This document shows, one piece after another, positions 32,301 to 39,645 of a stretch of 64,000 nt of DNA. A model generated the notes under the pieces. The model saw nothing but the letters and a program-made list of their open reading frames with translations, was not told the DNA's origin and ran no database searches. Origin of the DNA: Agapetus fuscipes. Lineage: Eukaryota; Arthropoda; Insecta; Trichoptera; Glossosomatidae. The DNA is taken from assembly GCA_951799405.1 (NCBI GenBank), contig OX637354.1:1922001-1986000 (forward strand), in the 5' to 3' direction. A program made the translations under genes and the position numbers. Position 1 is the first letter of the stretch. Every line of letters starts with the position of its first letter.

Positions 32301-34023
32301 GATAGCTCTGTCGTTGACAGGTGAGCCGTATGGTAGGTATATATCTCAGCCGTGAGCTAGTTTCTTCTACATCAATATTACAACTCAATGGACAAACCAC
32401 CTAAGTCAACAAAAATGACAACACATATTTGTTTGCCACATCAATTAGAAGTGCGACTTAACAAATACTTTGTAGGTTTTGCAAATTCTGTCAGTCTGAA
32501 ATGTTTTACTGATTCATATTTGCCATGACTAATTTAAATGTGTGTTTTATTTCATTCACAAAAATCTATGGCTCCTTATTTTTCTCATGTTTGCTTCTGT
32601 TTGATAAATTCCATTCTATATGAATATGTAAATACTTATTTCATAAAATCAAATAAATAAGTAAGTTCGCTAAGCAAACACATTCATTGTAACATTTCTA
32701 CTGAAGTTCCGCATCTTAGGAAATGATGTCTCCTTTCATTTTATGTCCTTTCATCTGTAATTGGCTGGTGAAATCATTGTACGAAAAAATCTACCAGAAA
32801 AGTCTATGTACCTTTTCATACAACCTCATAATATTTGGCCTTTCTTGAAGAATGTTAGTTAGTGGCTGTGGCATTTACTTTTAGTTTTAAATTAATTTTA
32901 ATTTGATTTTAAGTTTTTTAATCATTTCATTTTCTGAAAATTTTGTGTTCCTTGAGTAATATTTTGATATAACGCTGACCTCCTATGCTGTAAAAACATG
33001 GTTTACTTTTGCCAATCCCACCCCGTTTCAGGAAAAGACGGCAGGAGTTGGAAAGTTTACGTTCATGTGAGGTTTGGTTTATTTTATATCAACACATGCA
33101 GCATATGTGAGAGAGAATTTACATGTGCCCGCTTGTGGGCATGCATTAAATATGAGCTTTACATGTAAATAAATCGATGCAACTTAGATTAAGCCTAATA
33201 CCAACCTATTAGTCAAGGAACTAGAAAATATTGAATATAAATAGTCTGGTCGATAGCTAAGTTGGTAAAGTGCTTGCATTCCATGCCGCGAGCGGTTTCG
33301 AATCCCACCAGGGTGTCAGAAATGATTTCTCGTTTCGGTGTTCATTTCAAAACCCAAAATAAAATACCGGCAAGGTTTACTCAGCCTTCAGAAGAAATGA
33401 GTACCAGCACCCTCGGGAGCTGGGAACCCCCCACATCAACTGAAGTGGTTAACGTAAGGCCAGCCCCCTGTGAAAATAAATAGGTTCCACTCGCCACATG
33501 CGAAACCCTTTGGGCAAAACGCGCCAAGAAGTTCCTCTATATGTGTACCTTAGTTGCGTTTGCGTTTATTAAAACCCTTTAACTGCGGGTGACACGCATA
33601 GGCGTCAAGTGTAAACTTACATACAGTGTGGCTGTCAATCATAGACGTCATCGGACTTAGAACTTATCCCTGACATCTGTGTTAAAGAATTCAAAAGTCT
33701 GCAAGTGAAATGTGCTAAGCCTTCGTGATTTTTGTTCTTGATAACTAATACATGTGACTGTTCACATTGCATTTCTAGTATCAACTGGAGGAACGACTGG
33801 TCTATTTGTCGGGGCCAGTCTCCTAAGCTTCGTTGAGCTGATCTACTACCTGGTCATCCGCTACTATGGCACTATCTACATGAAGAGGAAGACCAAGAGA
33901 GAGGGGAGACACCAGCATCCAGAGGAGGATCCCATGCCGACAATCCACTTCAGCCAACACGGCAATCTCAATAAGATGGCATTCATAGACATCAAGAGAA
34001 CCAGAAGAGACTTCAGAAAGTGA
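17270..34023 (+). CDS. Pickpocket-like DEG/ENaC sodium channel gene 2, complete, nine coding exons
   Basis: Amiloride-sensitive-type cation channel subunit of the plasma membrane, insect ppk branch. Exons: 17270-17370, 19062-19256, 19493-19777, 20651-20741, 21669-21757, 28917-29119, 30100-30265, 31195-31292 and 33779-34023. The phases match at every join, giving 490 residues, a normal length for the family. Marks in order: N-terminal FHG (His-Gly at 19-20); TM1 about 35-58; extracellular cysteines including [28 protein letters not shown] and STCTVQC-like CysR region; RYKRDVV; TM2 from about 411 with GAS at 421-423. The tail is short and basic. Intron 5 (21758-28916) holds a Gypsy element and intron 6 uses a GC donor. 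The start is the first ATG after an in-frame stop. The specific ppk orthologue cannot be named from sequence memory. Confidence 0.93.
17769..17965. repeat. Inverted repeat with 84-bp arms
   Basis: Arms 17769-17852 and 17882-17965 are near-perfect inverses. They contain gggagctggagcttccgga on the left and its complement on the right. Related single or double arms occur at 40500-40600 and 44960-45215, so this is a mobile family. Lies in intron 1 of channel gene 2. Confidence 0.75.
18005..18065. repeat. MITE family D half copy
   Basis: Carries ctatcttcaagtaggtacgg and gctgtcgagacttcca, matching the right end of the element at 14786-14989. Confidence 0.5.
18452..19034 (+). pseudogene. RTE-like LINE C-terminal fragment
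   Basis: Opens with [18 protein letters not shown] of unknown origin. At about 18585 it becomes [20 protein letters not shown] and then [12 protein letters not shown]. Frame breaks follow, then [20 protein letters not shown] and an agaagaagaat tail. It ends 27 bp before the acceptor of channel gene 2 exon 2. Confidence 0.75.
19062..19256 (+). CDS. Channel gene 2, exon 2 (TM1)
   Basis: Acceptor tgaatttccag, donor GACGA|GTAAGC. Encodes [20 protein letters not shown] (TM1), then [20 protein letters not shown] and [23 protein letters not shown] corresponds to the conserved FPAVTICN-like segment after TM1. Confidence 0.92.
19260..19375. repeat. MITE family B remnant
   Basis: Contains tgaagcactattcgcataaat and ctttggatatcaatc, matching the element at 44741-44908 with many changes. 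Confidence 0.5.
19378..19400. repeat. (CA)n microsatellite
   Basis: Run of cacacacacacacacgcac following an A-run. Confidence 0.7.
19493..19777 (+). CDS. Channel gene 2, exon 3 (large extracellular exon)
   Basis: Acceptor gtttcctctttcag, donor CCAA|GTCAGT. Encodes [29 protein letters not shown], then [14 protein letters not shown] and [17 protein letters not shown]. Homologous to gene 1 from 3279 but not split there. Confidence 0.93.
19790..19870 (-). repeat. LINE family A 3'-tail fragment
   Basis: Begins tataatctaagttgcaaagat and runs through tgcatgctaacaaacagacacg. Confidence 0.55.
20160..20630 (-). mobile_element. SINE-3 copies and fragments
   Basis: 20160-20280 carries gttgtcttcatgcagaagcag and gtgcatgcaat. 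20310-20480 and 20500-20630 carry the tRNA-like B-box region as ggggatcgaaccaacgtta or gattcgaaccaacgttatt and ccataacaccgac. This looks like nested or tandem partial insertions of one family. Confidence 0.6.
20651..20741 (+). CDS. Channel gene 2, exon 4
   Basis: Acceptor cttgtgtattgcag, donor GCCATG|GTAAGT. Encodes [20 protein letters not shown] and then [10 protein letters not shown]. Ends in phase 0. Confidence 0.9.
20742..21148. other. Intron 4 DNA, no feature recognised
   Basis: AT-rich, no repeat recognised apart from gta/taggtaggtag-type simple sequence near 20812. Confidence 0.4.
21149..21570 (+). mobile_element. SINE-2 full-length copy with 5S rRNA-derived 5' module
   Basis: 21149-21267 (119 nt) aligns throughout with a 5S rRNA gene. 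It starts caacgacgttaccatgttga and includes the internal promoter region gaagataagcaacattgggc, then agtacttggatgggttaccg and ccgcgtgtcgttggcat. The tRNA-like SINE-2 head ggaccggtccgtagtccagt follows at 21270. The body comes next, and the tail ends aataaataatcctaacatta. Several substitutions (for example gaagAtaagc and gggtTaccgc) make a functional 5S rRNA unlikely. Confidence 0.9.
21669..21757 (+). CDS. Channel gene 2, exon 5
   Basis: Acceptor tgtgttttttcag, donor GATTCAG|GTCTGT. Encodes [20 protein letters not shown]. Ends in phase 2. The following intron is 7.2 kb because of the Gypsy insertion. Confidence 0.9.
21863..22110. mobile_element. Near-perfect palindromic MITE (family F, 248 bp)
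   Basis: Arms of about 95 bp start gctgcaccctgagtacgag and end ctcgtactcagggtgcagc. They contain aaatctgccgtttttgttt and its complement, separated by a short loop. Half copies are at 7922-8070 and 62335-62512. Confidence 0.85.
22246..23160 (+). repeat. 5' LTR of the Gypsy element
   Basis: 915 bp, starting tgtggtgcatcag and ending caacctccaa. It holds a TATA box (tataaaa at 22366-22372), probably the core promoter. The boundary with the 3' flank is uncertain by one or two A residues. Confidence 0.95.
22366..22372 (+). promoter_or_regulatory. LTR TATA box
   Basis: tataaaa in a GC-rich setting inside the LTR. The identical motif is at 27800-27806 in the 3' LTR. Confidence 0.65.
23163..23180 (+). 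other. Putative primer-binding site
   Basis: tggtgacgcccgacgtga starts with TGG two bases after the LTR, as expected for pairing to a tRNA CCA end. I could not assign the tRNA. Confidence 0.55.
23260..24048 (+). CDS. gag: Gypsy Gag polyprotein (262 aa)
   Basis: Structural protein of the retrotransposon particle. It begins [20 protein letters not shown], continues with a capsid-like alpha-helical region ([20 protein letters not shown]), then a basic Arg/Ser-rich stretch. It ends with a zinc-knuckle-like C-x2-H-x9-C-x3-C at residues 235-252, in place of the classical CCHC spacing. The ATG at 23260 is the first of this frame after the LTR leader. It overlaps pol by at least 49 nt with pol in the -1 frame. 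Confidence 0.92.
   Translation: MEAAKVSIKMPPFWRKNVGLWIAQAETQFQHAGVTVDSTKYFILVGGLDQDALECVADVIMAPPAEKMYDTLKNALIDRFKESEEKSLAKLLHGLSLGDKKPSMLLLQMKQLAGYKLQDSPILRSLWFQHLPQQAQTILSVSPDQPLDQQAAIADRIIEVCQGPSIYSMTQLPTPASSQDSLRPLVTQLITQVGELTKKIELLETKLQRQGRSHSRGRSGNRFSSSSSRTADGLCFYHSNFGNNARKCQQPCKMAENFKGAQ
24000..27191 (+). CDS. pol: Gypsy Pol polyprotein: protease, RT, RNase H, integrase
   Basis: Replication and integration enzymes. Domains in order: aspartic protease with LIDTGSDIS (catalytic Asp 45); reverse transcriptase with YLDD at 348-351; RNase H starting [11 protein letters not shown] (Asp 502) with TDHKPLTF; integrase with an HHCC zinc domain from His 691; and DD35E residues Asp 757, Asp 816 and Glu 852. 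PR-RT-RH-IN order defines Ty3/Gypsy. The frame is unbroken for 1,063 codons. The pol frame is open from 23979, so expression by a -1 shift from gag between 23979 and 24048 is likely. I could not point to a canonical slippery heptamer. ATG 24000 may not be used. No chromodomain recognised at the C-terminus. Confidence 0.97.
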   Translation: MSTAMQNGGKLQRRSVIAACSTPTPTQSCRLHVWDSLSSQKFLIDTGSDISAIPPRRFSNNATNTQQTAFPEIYAANGTRIRTYGTQDIKISLGLRREFEWTFIIADVGQPIIGADLLHQHNILVDLRRQCLIDGTTQLISRGHRAPGPSAKLSMINNLDPYHKIISMYPTLIHCQAKEAPQATKHTVTHIIETKGQPVTAKARRLAPGHLEAAQQEFAKMMKLGICRPSKSNWSSPLHMVKKPNGGWRPCGDYRALNAKTTPDCYPIPHIHDFAHRLHDAKIFSTLDLERAYHQIPVNPEDVNKTAIITPFGLFEFTAMQFGLCNAAQTFQRFIHEVTRDLGFCFTYLDDILIASKNEEQHTEHLKTIFKRLCEYGLVINPEKCNFGKREVSFLGYKVTAAGTSPLPEKVQQILEFPIPQEVRALRRFLGMVNFYRRFLPHAINAQRVLFEATSNYKKNDKRPITWTSELENSFEKCKADLAQATMLAHPKPDAELSLVVDASEFAMGAALQQLQEGSWQPLAFFSRKFSDAQRRYSTYDRELSAIYEATKYFRQLIEGRIFHILTDHKPLTFAFRNKRNCSTPRQERQLDYISQFTTDVRYIPGPDNVVADALSRVEAITIPSTINYGDIAKAQSTDQELEKLKKESSLKLQLQEIPGTALALWTDTSTGTSRPFIPKDMRHEIIRMYHENAHTGTKATYRTLKTRFVWPGLQRDVTQYVRTCITCQKTKITRHTTSPIQSLPTPDSRFSYIHIDLVGPLPSSQEHTYILTMIDRFTRWPEAVPLKDITAETVAKALLTNWIARFGVPSHIVTDQGRQFESQLFRDVTRLIGAKHIYTTAYHPQSNGLIERWHRTLKAAIRSQTTSRWTEVLPMILLGLRNAIREDIAYSPAQLTYGTTLRMPGDFFENSTPTEPDTFANKLQLTLQNIRPVPTSNHKKERPFVHKHLQECTHVFVRVDSHKTPLQAPYEGPFKIVQKNDKYFMVDFSGKTKTISIDRLKPAYMPDETYTSHGPEHSQRPEADVPNTATPRPLSPGPSNQPEAENTKTRSGRRVTIPKRYL
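27192..27666 (+). other. Non-coding spacer between pol and 3' LTR
   Basis: Sequence rich in caacaa/cagcaac; no long ORF on the sense strand, so no envelope gene. Confidence 0.7.
27667..27679 (+). other. Polypurine tract
   Basis: ctggagggggcct immediately before the 3' LTR start, the usual plus-strand primer site. Confidence 0.7.
27680..28594 (+). repeat. 3' LTR of the Gypsy element
   Basis: 915 bp at a constant offset of 5,434 from the 5' LTR, so no indel separates them. Four long frames within it translate identically to those of the 5' LTR. The attaaaaatata stretch near 28531 may serve for polyadenylation. Confidence 0.95.
28596..28780. repeat. CA-rich degenerate repeat
   Basis: Repeated aagtaaacacacaca and cacacaatca motifs directly after the 3' LTR. 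Similar CA-rich strings are near 5690-5735 and, inverted, near 17385. Confidence 0.55.
28917..29119 (+). CDS. Channel gene 2, exon 6, with GC splice donor
   Basis: Acceptor tttcttcgcag. Encodes [14 protein letters not shown] through [17 protein letters not shown] to [13 protein letters not shown] and [11 protein letters not shown]. The donor is ACAG|GCGAGC: no GT lies near and phase 1 here joins correctly to exon 7. Confidence 0.87.
29270..29425 (+). repeat. Repeat R fragment
   Basis: Contains gtcctcagttctgtcaaacg and gttttgacacccaataataa, then cacatgccataacg. Fuller copies are at 34745-35165 (minus) and 49930-50370 (plus). Confidence 0.6.
29640..29795 (-). repeat. SINE-3 fragment
   Basis: Carries ggggattgaaccagcgttatt and aaatatgctagaaagatcagc, the inverted B-box region seen at 34490 and 20430. 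Confidence 0.55.
30100..30265 (+). CDS. Channel gene 2, exon 7
   Basis: Acceptor cactcttgtttcag, donor GCATT|GTGAGT. Encodes [20 protein letters not shown], then [20 protein letters not shown]. Ends in phase 2. Confidence 0.9.
30405..30655 (-). repeat. LINE family A 3' tail
   Basis: Inverse tail: atctaagttgcagagatat, cttgccaatcttccctgaat, ggtgacactggcaaatgat, and accaacctat. Confidence 0.65.
30656..31194. other. Intron 7 DNA, no feature recognised
   Basis: AT-rich. Contains attacaaacgttttcgacctagatggtcatcttcagg near 30912, possibly the end of an unidentified repeat. Confidence 0.35.
31195..31292 (+). CDS. Channel gene 2, exon 8 (pre-TM2)
   Basis: Acceptor ataatgtttcag, donor GTAG|GTAAGT. 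Encodes [20 protein letters not shown] and then [12 protein letters not shown]. This aligns with VQIFLDYLPSDRFKRNVVRG of gene 1. Joins exon 7 (phase 2) and exon 9 (phase 1) correctly. Confidence 0.9.
31303..31640 (+). mobile_element. SINE-2 copy interrupted by a LINE 3'-end fragment
   Basis: Head agttcgtagtctagtggtaa at 31303 and a ggttcaaatcccggcg B-box. The inserted fragment aaggaatcctgtgcgagaga...gtgccgtaggtgttg (31393-31480) resembles the tail of LINE family C. The SINE body resumes at catttatattttcaaatatg. The head starts 11 bp after the donor of exon 8. Confidence 0.7.
31808..31890 (-). repeat. Repeat R fragment
   Basis: acattatggcatgtg and ttgggtgtcaaaacacaaaat, the inverse of 29380-29425. 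Confidence 0.5.
31925..32285 (+). repeat. LINE family A 3' end
   Basis: Contains the post-stop stretch (gtaatgctggcgtttaagg), cagggaaggtcggcaagagt and tttgtagcttagacttagat. Confidence 0.65.
32286..32964. other. Intron 8 DNA, no feature recognised
   Basis: AT-rich, no ORF or repeat recognised. Confidence 0.4.
32965..33192 (+). repeat. LINE family A 3' tail
   Basis: gtttactttgccaatcccacc-like block, caggaaaagacggcaggagt, and aaatcgatgcaacttagatta. Confidence 0.6.
33243..33560 (+). mobile_element. SINE-1 copy, plus strand, full length
   Basis: Head gtcgatagctaagttggtaaagtg, decayed B-box ggtttcgaatccc, body aaaataaaataccggcaagg and gggagctgggaacccccca, end tatatgtgtaccttagttgcg. In intron 8 of channel gene 2. 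Confidence 0.8.
33779..34023 (+). CDS. Channel gene 2, terminal exon with TM2
   Basis: Acceptor acattgcatttctag. Encodes [20 protein letters not shown] (TM2 with the GAS filter), IYYLVIRYY, and a short basic tail to TGA 34021-34023. Confidence 0.93.
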
Positions 34024-34044
34024 AATGGACACATGACCTTGAGT

Positions 34045-34142
34045 ATTGGCGCTTTTCATAGCGACGACCAAGCTTGCAGAGGGCTCTTGAGCTTTGATTC
34101 ACACAAAAATTGCACTCACAAAATAAATAATCCTAATATTAT
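34045..34142 (+). mobile_element. SINE-2 3' fragment in the 3' UTR of channel gene 2
   Basis: From gagtattggcgcttttcatagcg through cttgcagagggctcttgagc to aataaataatcctaatatta. It starts about 20 bp after the stop codon and supplies an AATAAA at 34122-34127 that could act as polyadenylation signal. Confidence 0.75.
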
Positions 34143-34199
34143 TATTATTAACATTTAATTTTTTTTTTAATTTTTTTAAAAATATAATATTTAAAAATT

Positions 34200-34330
34200 T
34201 ATATTGAATGCATGCCCACAACTGAGACATGTAAGTTCGAGCTTATAAATGCTGCATGTGTACTTACAATTCAAAAATCAAACCTCAAATAAACATAAGC
34301 TCAGCAATTTTTGCCGACCTTCCATGGAAT
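34200..34330 (-). repeat. LINE family A 3'-tail fragment
   Basis: aatgcatgcccacaactgag, aacctcaaataaacataagc, and ttttgccgaccttcc. Confidence 0.6.
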
Positions 34331-34360
34331 AGTCAAACCCTGTAACATTTTTTGTTTTTT

Positions 34361-34560
34361 TTTTTTAATAGATTTGTGGAAAGGAATGCAATCCACCAAC
34401 CTATTTTACCTGGCCAATTGTCTTCATGCGAAAGCAGAAGCTTGTGTGCATGCAACGGCATCTGTTGAACCAGGGTCGAAGTTATCGTCGCGGGATTCGA
34501 ACCAGCGTTATCCGGTTCCAAATAACCTGTCTTGATCCCCGCGGCTATAACACCGACAAA
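34361..34560 (-). mobile_element. SINE-3 copy, minus strand
   Basis: On the minus strand: a head with tgttatagccgcggggatca and a B-box-like ggttcgaatcccgcg, then cttcgaccctggttcaac, tgcatgcacacaagcttctg, and a tail of ccacaaatctattaaaaaa. The best copy of this family in the window. Confidence 0.7.
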
Positions 34561-34744
34561 GTGTTTTTGTCAAAGTTGTCAAAGTGTTTTTTTTTTACAG
34601 CATGGGTGATCAGCCTCATGCCAACCTATAAGTCAAGGGATTGGAAGGCCATTGTAAAATCATAAAAAAAATCTTTTTACAATATTTCCTAAAATTATTG
34701 TATATTTTTAAAAGCCATAGAGGTAAAGTTGTTTGTTACATTCA

Positions 34745-35165
34745 TTGACTTGTGATATTTGTGGACTAGAAGATATTTTAATGAAAATAGACATTATATT
34801 AAGTATATCTGCTTCAACTTACTTACGAAAAAAGTCATAATAATTAAGAAAGAGAACAAAGAACTTCACAGTTGCATTTCCATGGTTACAAAAAAACTTG
34901 GGTGAATTTAAACATGTTTCTAGAAAGGTACTATGCCCGAACCAGTCCGAACATAGTACGAGTGCATTACAAAATCTTGTGACCTATAAAATCGATGATT
35001 TTTAAAGGAAAAAGGCATTTTTTTCATATATAATAATTGGATGTCGAACACACAAAATAGGGAAAGCAAGAAAATATAGAATTTGACACGTAAAGACATA
35101 TTTTGTATGATTACACAACTGCAACGTTTGACAGGACTGAGACAAATGTGAGCTACAGTATGTAT
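34745..35165 (-). repeat. Repeat R, long copy
   Basis: Inverse counterpart of 49930-50370: shares agaaagagaacaaagaactt, cacagttgcatttccatg, gtgcattacaaaatcttgtg-type and gcaacgtttgacaggactga blocks. No coding content. Class unknown. Confidence 0.6.
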
Positions 35166-35520
35166 CAATGCAGTAAGTTAGTTAATGCTCCTCTATGTTA
35201 TTACTTAATGGTTAGAACCCATTATGTTACCCAAGACTTAAATTTGCATAGTTTTTGCATTTTAATTTATGATCTCTGGAGTTGTCACTTTTATCTTGAA
35301 AATCACACAAGCCAGTCACTACATACCTACTTATGCACCTATTTTTGTCTAATCAGTAAGTAAACTTTCTTAAATAGAATTAGAAATAAGCACCGACACA
35401 CTCTGATTATGGACATTTTATTTCAGCAAACAAAAAAAAAATATTTTCAAATTCTTTAATTATTTTATAAATAAAAATAGATAAGTATATAGGTAGTTAA
35501 TAAGGTACCATATATAAATA
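35166..35520. other. Intergenic DNA, no feature recognised
   Basis: AT-rich, between channel gene 2 and the kinase gene. Confidence 0.4.
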
Positions 35521-35534
35521 AAAATAATATTGGG

Positions 35535-36016
35535 ATGATTTATTTGGTGAGCGCTGTTTTTGTGTGAATCACCCCTCAAGGGTCCTCTGCAAGCTTGGTC
35601 ATCGCTACAGAAAGCGCCAATTCAAGACCCAGTTGCTGTAAGACTGGATGAGCCTTTGGTGACCGGTGTTGGGTAAAGGTATATGATTTTTTCAACCCAG
35701 CGAAGAGCATATTTGAAAATATAAATGGTATATTTTTTGTGCTCTGCCAGGATTTGAATCCATAAACTTCCATTTCTTCTTCCTTAGCCATTCTCAGTCC
35801 CTCTTGGACGTAGGCCTCCTCCAATCCTCTCCATTCTTGTCTATCGGCTGCTGTGTTCAGCCATCCTCTGCCTGCAGTTCCCTTGATGTCGTCCAGCCAC
35901 CTCAGTTGGGGTCTCCCCGCTTGGACATCCTGGGTTGCCACTGGACGATCCTTTTCGGCCACCACCTTCCATTTACGAGTCCGAAGTGCTATCACTAGAC
36001 TATGGACCGGTCATAT
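35535..36016 (-). mobile_element. SINE-2 copy with a nested LINE 3' end
   Basis: SINE-2 on the minus strand (head near 36010, tail near 35540) is interrupted at about 35772-35958. The insert is an RTE-like LINE C-terminus: PQLRWLDDIKGTAGRGWL, WRGLEEAYVQEG, then an (AAG)n-like tail. cttccattt is present on both sides of the insert, a 9-bp target-site duplication. Confidence 0.75.
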
Positions 36017-36064
36017 AGGCATATTAATCTAAGGACAATAGAAACTAGAAGGATGGAAAATTTG

Positions 36065-37315
36065 TTATAAATAATTGTTTGCTTCACTGTCGATAAGTTC
36101 ATTGATCAATTCCGTTATCTGCACTCGGAAAAAGTTGTCATTCCTGAAGGCGTCCTCGACAATAAGAGATCTGTCTCCGATGGTGAGCTCGAAGCAACCA
36201 GAAGGACTAGCCAAGACGTCACCCGAGAGTTCAGCAGGCAGATATATGCTGGTGCCAAACAGGCAAGCCTCGGCTAGAGCAGTCTGCTTGTAGTGCAAGC
36301 AAGACTCTTTCAACTGATCCCTCGTCATCAAATCCTTAATCACAATTCCTTTTTCCTTCAACACACACCCCAATCTCTCATAGTAGACATTGATGAGGTT
36401 CGACAGATGCTTCTTGCGGATCCTCTGCGAAGCAATAAGATGGATGCAGCACATGAGATCTACAGCGCATGGAGCGTAGCGTGCCAGCTGGAAATCAACC
36501 ATCGAGCAGTGCTCTACATTCTCATCTTCGTCGTACAAAAACATGAAATTGTTTGCCCAGAGATCACCGTGCGATAAAACGTTTGGCCACTTTGCAGACG
36601 CTCCCATATTGGCGACAGCTTTTCTTATGATATCTTCTAGCGGTTGACGGCTGTCTTTCCGGCCAATCTTTTTGCATAGATATTTCAACGCGTTGATCCC
36701 CGAGCTTAGCCATTTTGTCCTTGTGTGTCCTTCCTTTGTCACATAAGCCACTTCTTCAATAACTTCAGGGTGCACTTCATTGATTCTATACTTCTCCGGA
36801 GTTAACTTCTTTCTGTTGTTTTCCCAAATGATGGAAGAAGTGTGGAATTCAGCTAGAGTTGTCAAAACAGCAATACAATGCTCCAAATCAAACAAGCCTC
36901 GACCTCTAGCTAGCTTGTACTTTTTAACACTCAAATCGTCATGAATCAAGAACTCATTCTTTGATAAATAACACTTCGGAGACCATGGCAGCTTAAGGAA
37001 GCTGGTGCATTCTTGAAGCTCAGGCAGCAGTCCCATAAACAGCTGCACTTCTTTTTTGAAAACACCGATTTCATCCACATACTTTGCGTGAACTTTGATG
37101 TTTGGCATTTTCTTAACAAAGAACCTCACAGCTTCTTCTTTGCCTTCAATCGTTAATATATTAAACGTCAACACATAATGGTTCCCTAAAAATCCAGCCG
37201 GGATCTCCGATAAAGGTTGTAGAGTGCTCGATACAATTTCTACTTTTTCTCCTTTACATTGCAGCAACATTTCATGGCACTCCTTTTCTGTAAGCTGTAT
37301 CAAATGATCACTCAT
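36065..37315 (-). CDS. CHK/EcKinase-like (DUF1679) small-molecule kinase, 416 aa
   Basis: Insect ecdysteroid-kinase-like proteins share a choline-kinase-like fold; a few (for example ecdysteroid 22-kinases of silkworm) phosphorylate ecdysteroids, others are linked to detoxication. The frame is single and uninterrupted from ATG 37315, of usual family length. Visible marks: an N-lobe with LGNHYVLTFNILTIEGKEEA and FFVKKMP; FLIHDDLSVKKYKLARGRG; the catalytic-loop motif HGDLWANNFMF from His 249 (Asp 251); and the metal-binding VDFQLARYAPCAVDL with Asp 274. No signal peptide or membrane segment is seen, so probably cytosolic. It is divergent from the related gene at 42081. Substrate unknown. Confidence 0.92.
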   Translation of the reverse strand: MSDHLIQLTEKECHEMLLQCKGEKVEIVSSTLQPLSEIPAGFLGNHYVLTFNILTIEGKEEAVRFFVKKMPNIKVHAKYVDEIGVFKKEVQLFMGLLPELQECTSFLKLPWSPKCYLSKNEFLIHDDLSVKKYKLARGRGLFDLEHCIAVLTTLAEFHTSSIIWENNRKKLTPEKYRINEVHPEVIEEVAYVTKEGHTRTKWLSSGINALKYLCKKIGRKDSRQPLEDIIRKAVANMGASAKWPNVLSHGDLWANNFMFLYDEDENVEHCSMVDFQLARYAPCAVDLMCCIHLIASQRIRKKHLSNLINVYYERLGCVLKEKGIVIKDLMTRDQLKESCLHYKQTALAEACLFGTSIYLPAELSGDVLASPSGCFELTIGDRSLIVEDAFRNDNFFRVQITELINELIDSEANNYL

Positions 37316-37442
37316 TTTGAGAACAGAAATCTAAATGTTTTAATGATTGTAGAAGTTCTGTTATTAACAGTTTAGAAAATACTGAATAACCATCTTTCAT
37401 TACCTGGACTTTATAGCACCTGGTGTAGGTGTTACTCTAGTG

Positions 37443-38469
37443 CAGTGGAGGGCAAACTTTCTTAATGTGGGGCCAGAAAGTTTAAGAAATTTCAGAGGGC
37501 CAGAATTATAGGAAAAATGCATTTTGTGTTGAAACTTTGTCATATAAAGCATTACACACTTAACAATTAATGTAAAAAATTACAATTTAACTTTTATTTG
37601 AAGTCCCTGCCATGGTAGGCATGTGAAATTGTTTTTCATTTGCCATAATATTTTCGAATGCAGATTCGAGCTGTGCCAAAGTAACTTTCAGCAGTGCGAA
37701 AAGGTGTTCATCAAGAAGTCGGTTTCTGATTGAGTTTTTTTGCACTTTCATGATCGAATCATGAACATGTCTAGCTGGCTCCTTTACCTATGCGTCTGTT
37801 ATTCAACTATCTATAATCTAAGTTGCAAGGATATATTCATTCAAAGCTCTCAGATGTAAGCCCACAAACAAACACGTGTAGTTCGCGCTTACAAATGCTG
37901 ATTGTGTACTTACAAATAAAATCCAAACCTCAAATGAACATAAGCCCTGCAACTCTTGCCGACATTCCCTGAAACAGGGGTGACATTGGCAAAGTGAACC
38001 ATTTTTTACAGTATGGGTGGTCAGCCTCATACCAACCTATAAGTCAAGGAATACGAGTAATAAATAACATTTAAGTATAAAAAAACAACAAAACCTTAAA
38101 AAGAAATCTATACAAAAAAGTAAAAAAATTATTATGCAAAAAATGTAGCAAACTAATAAACCAACATTACAAATCAGCATTGCAGATTAGCCGCCACTTC
38201 TTCCTGTCCTTGCATACTTCTTTCATTTCATCCAGAGTCATAACCTTTTTCATACAAGCTCTCCTTTTATTGTGACTCTGGATATCCCATTCACTCGCTA
38301 TTTCGAAAATTTGGTCCATCCATACCTTATAACTAATTAGGTATAATCTACTTTATACTTCTGGACCATCAACATATAATTATCGCCGGCCATAATTATT
38401 CCTGTCGAAGGGCCGTCGGCGGGCCAGATTAAATGAGATGGCCAGCGGGCCGTACTTTGCCCATCACTG
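37443..38469. mobile_element. Decayed hAT-like element with transposase remnant
   Basis: Left end cagtggagggcaaactttctta and right end gccgtactttgcccatcactg are imperfect inverted repeats of the hAT type. Flanking ctctagtg and ccgtattg match at 5 of 8 positions, a possibly degraded TSD. At about 37590-37790 the minus strand carries a fragment with NRLLDEHLFALLKVTLAQLE and FENIMANEKQFH, resembling hAT transposase C-termini. A LINE family A end (37805-38330) is inserted in it. Confidence 0.6.
37805..38330 (-). pseudogene. LINE family A, 3' end
   Basis: Minus-strand C-terminus WMDQIFEIASEWDIQSHNKR, then KVMTLDEMKEVCKDRKKWRL, followed by the 3' UTR ending at attatag near 37810. Very similar to 8463-8990. 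Confidence 0.8.
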
Positions 38470-38768
38470 CCGTATTGTTTACTTAAATGTTCGTTATCAC
38501 AGCAGGAGGTGTTTGAACAATGTCCACATGAACTTGACTTGTTTAACATAATATTTTTACCAAAATTTTCACAAATGAATAATTACCTAAGACACGTGTT
38601 TGAATATGGATTTTAGAAATTAAATAATTTGATTTATGTTTAGTCAAGTGATGAAAATTTTCCCAGCACAGAGAATCATAAATTTATAATGAAATATCTA
38701 GAGTGTGTTTACTTTGAAAATGTAAGGAAATTATTGTAAAACTGTCATGTAAAAATATATTAGTTATT
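38470..38768. other. Intergenic DNA, no feature recognised
   Basis: AT-rich with no ORF or repeat recognised. Confidence 0.35.
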
Positions 38769-39167
38769 TACACCGTAGAAATGGCTCATTTGAGAAGTAT
38801 GACAGGAAAAACACTGAAAGATAGAGTGAGAAACGAATGGGTTCTGAATGAATGCGGAGTAAAAGAAAGCGTGAAAGTGAAAGTTCAAAGAAGTGTGATG
38901 CGATGGTTTGGACATATTGAAAGGATGAATGAAGACCGACTGACAAAAAGAGTGTATAAAGGGAATGTAATAGGTAAGCGTGGAAGGGGAAGACCTAGAA
39001 AAGAATGGATTGATCAGATAAGTGAGATTACGAATGAATGGAATTTACAAAGTGGAAACAAGAGAAGAGCATGCATGAAAAGAGTGATGAAATTAGATGA
39101 GATGAAAGAAGTATGCAGGGACAGAGTCAAGTGGAGGCACTTATGTGGAGGTACTGGCCACCCCTAG
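38769..39167 (+). pseudogene. LINE family A-like RT C-terminal fragment, open frame
   Basis: 128 codons open: HLRSMTGKTLKDRVRNEW, MRWFGHIERMNEDRLTKRVY, KRGRGRPRKEWIDQISEI, MKEVCRDRVKWRHLCGG. A C-terminal domain without RT catalytic blocks, so a 5'-truncated copy despite the open frame. Confidence 0.75.
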
Positions 39168-39410
39168 AGGAATGGCGGCAGGATACAAGACAAGACAAGA
39201 CTGTGAAGAGTAAATATGAGTTATAGCTATGATCATCAACATCATTAGCACAATTTAGGATTGGTCTAGGCTTGCATGATCAACCGTAGCCACCGCTGCC
39301 TGTCCAACGCCTTTCTCCTCCAGTCACATCCTCCTGCCGTGCGATAGTCCGCCACCACTCTGTCTAGTCATGCAGACCTGCGTCTTCCCACCACAACTAC
39401 TTATTCCAGG

Positions 39411-39645
39411 CTCCCGTTTCGGTGTTTATTTCAAATCTAAAAATTAAAATAGCGGCAAGGTTTACTGAGCCTTTATAAGAATTGAGTACCAGCCCAATCG
39501 GGAGCTGGAAAACCTCCACTTCAACTGAAGTGGTTGACGTAAAGCCATCCCCCTTACCTGTAAAAATAAATAGGTTCACTCACCATATGCGTCCCCTTCA
39601 GGGAGAAAGAAGTTACACTATATGTGTAGCTAAGATGCATTCTTT
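39411..39645 (+). mobile_element. SINE-1 copy, 5'-truncated
   Basis: Starts in the body at ctcccgtttcggtgtttatt and runs to tacactatatgtgtagct; the tRNA-like head is missing. Confidence 0.75.
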
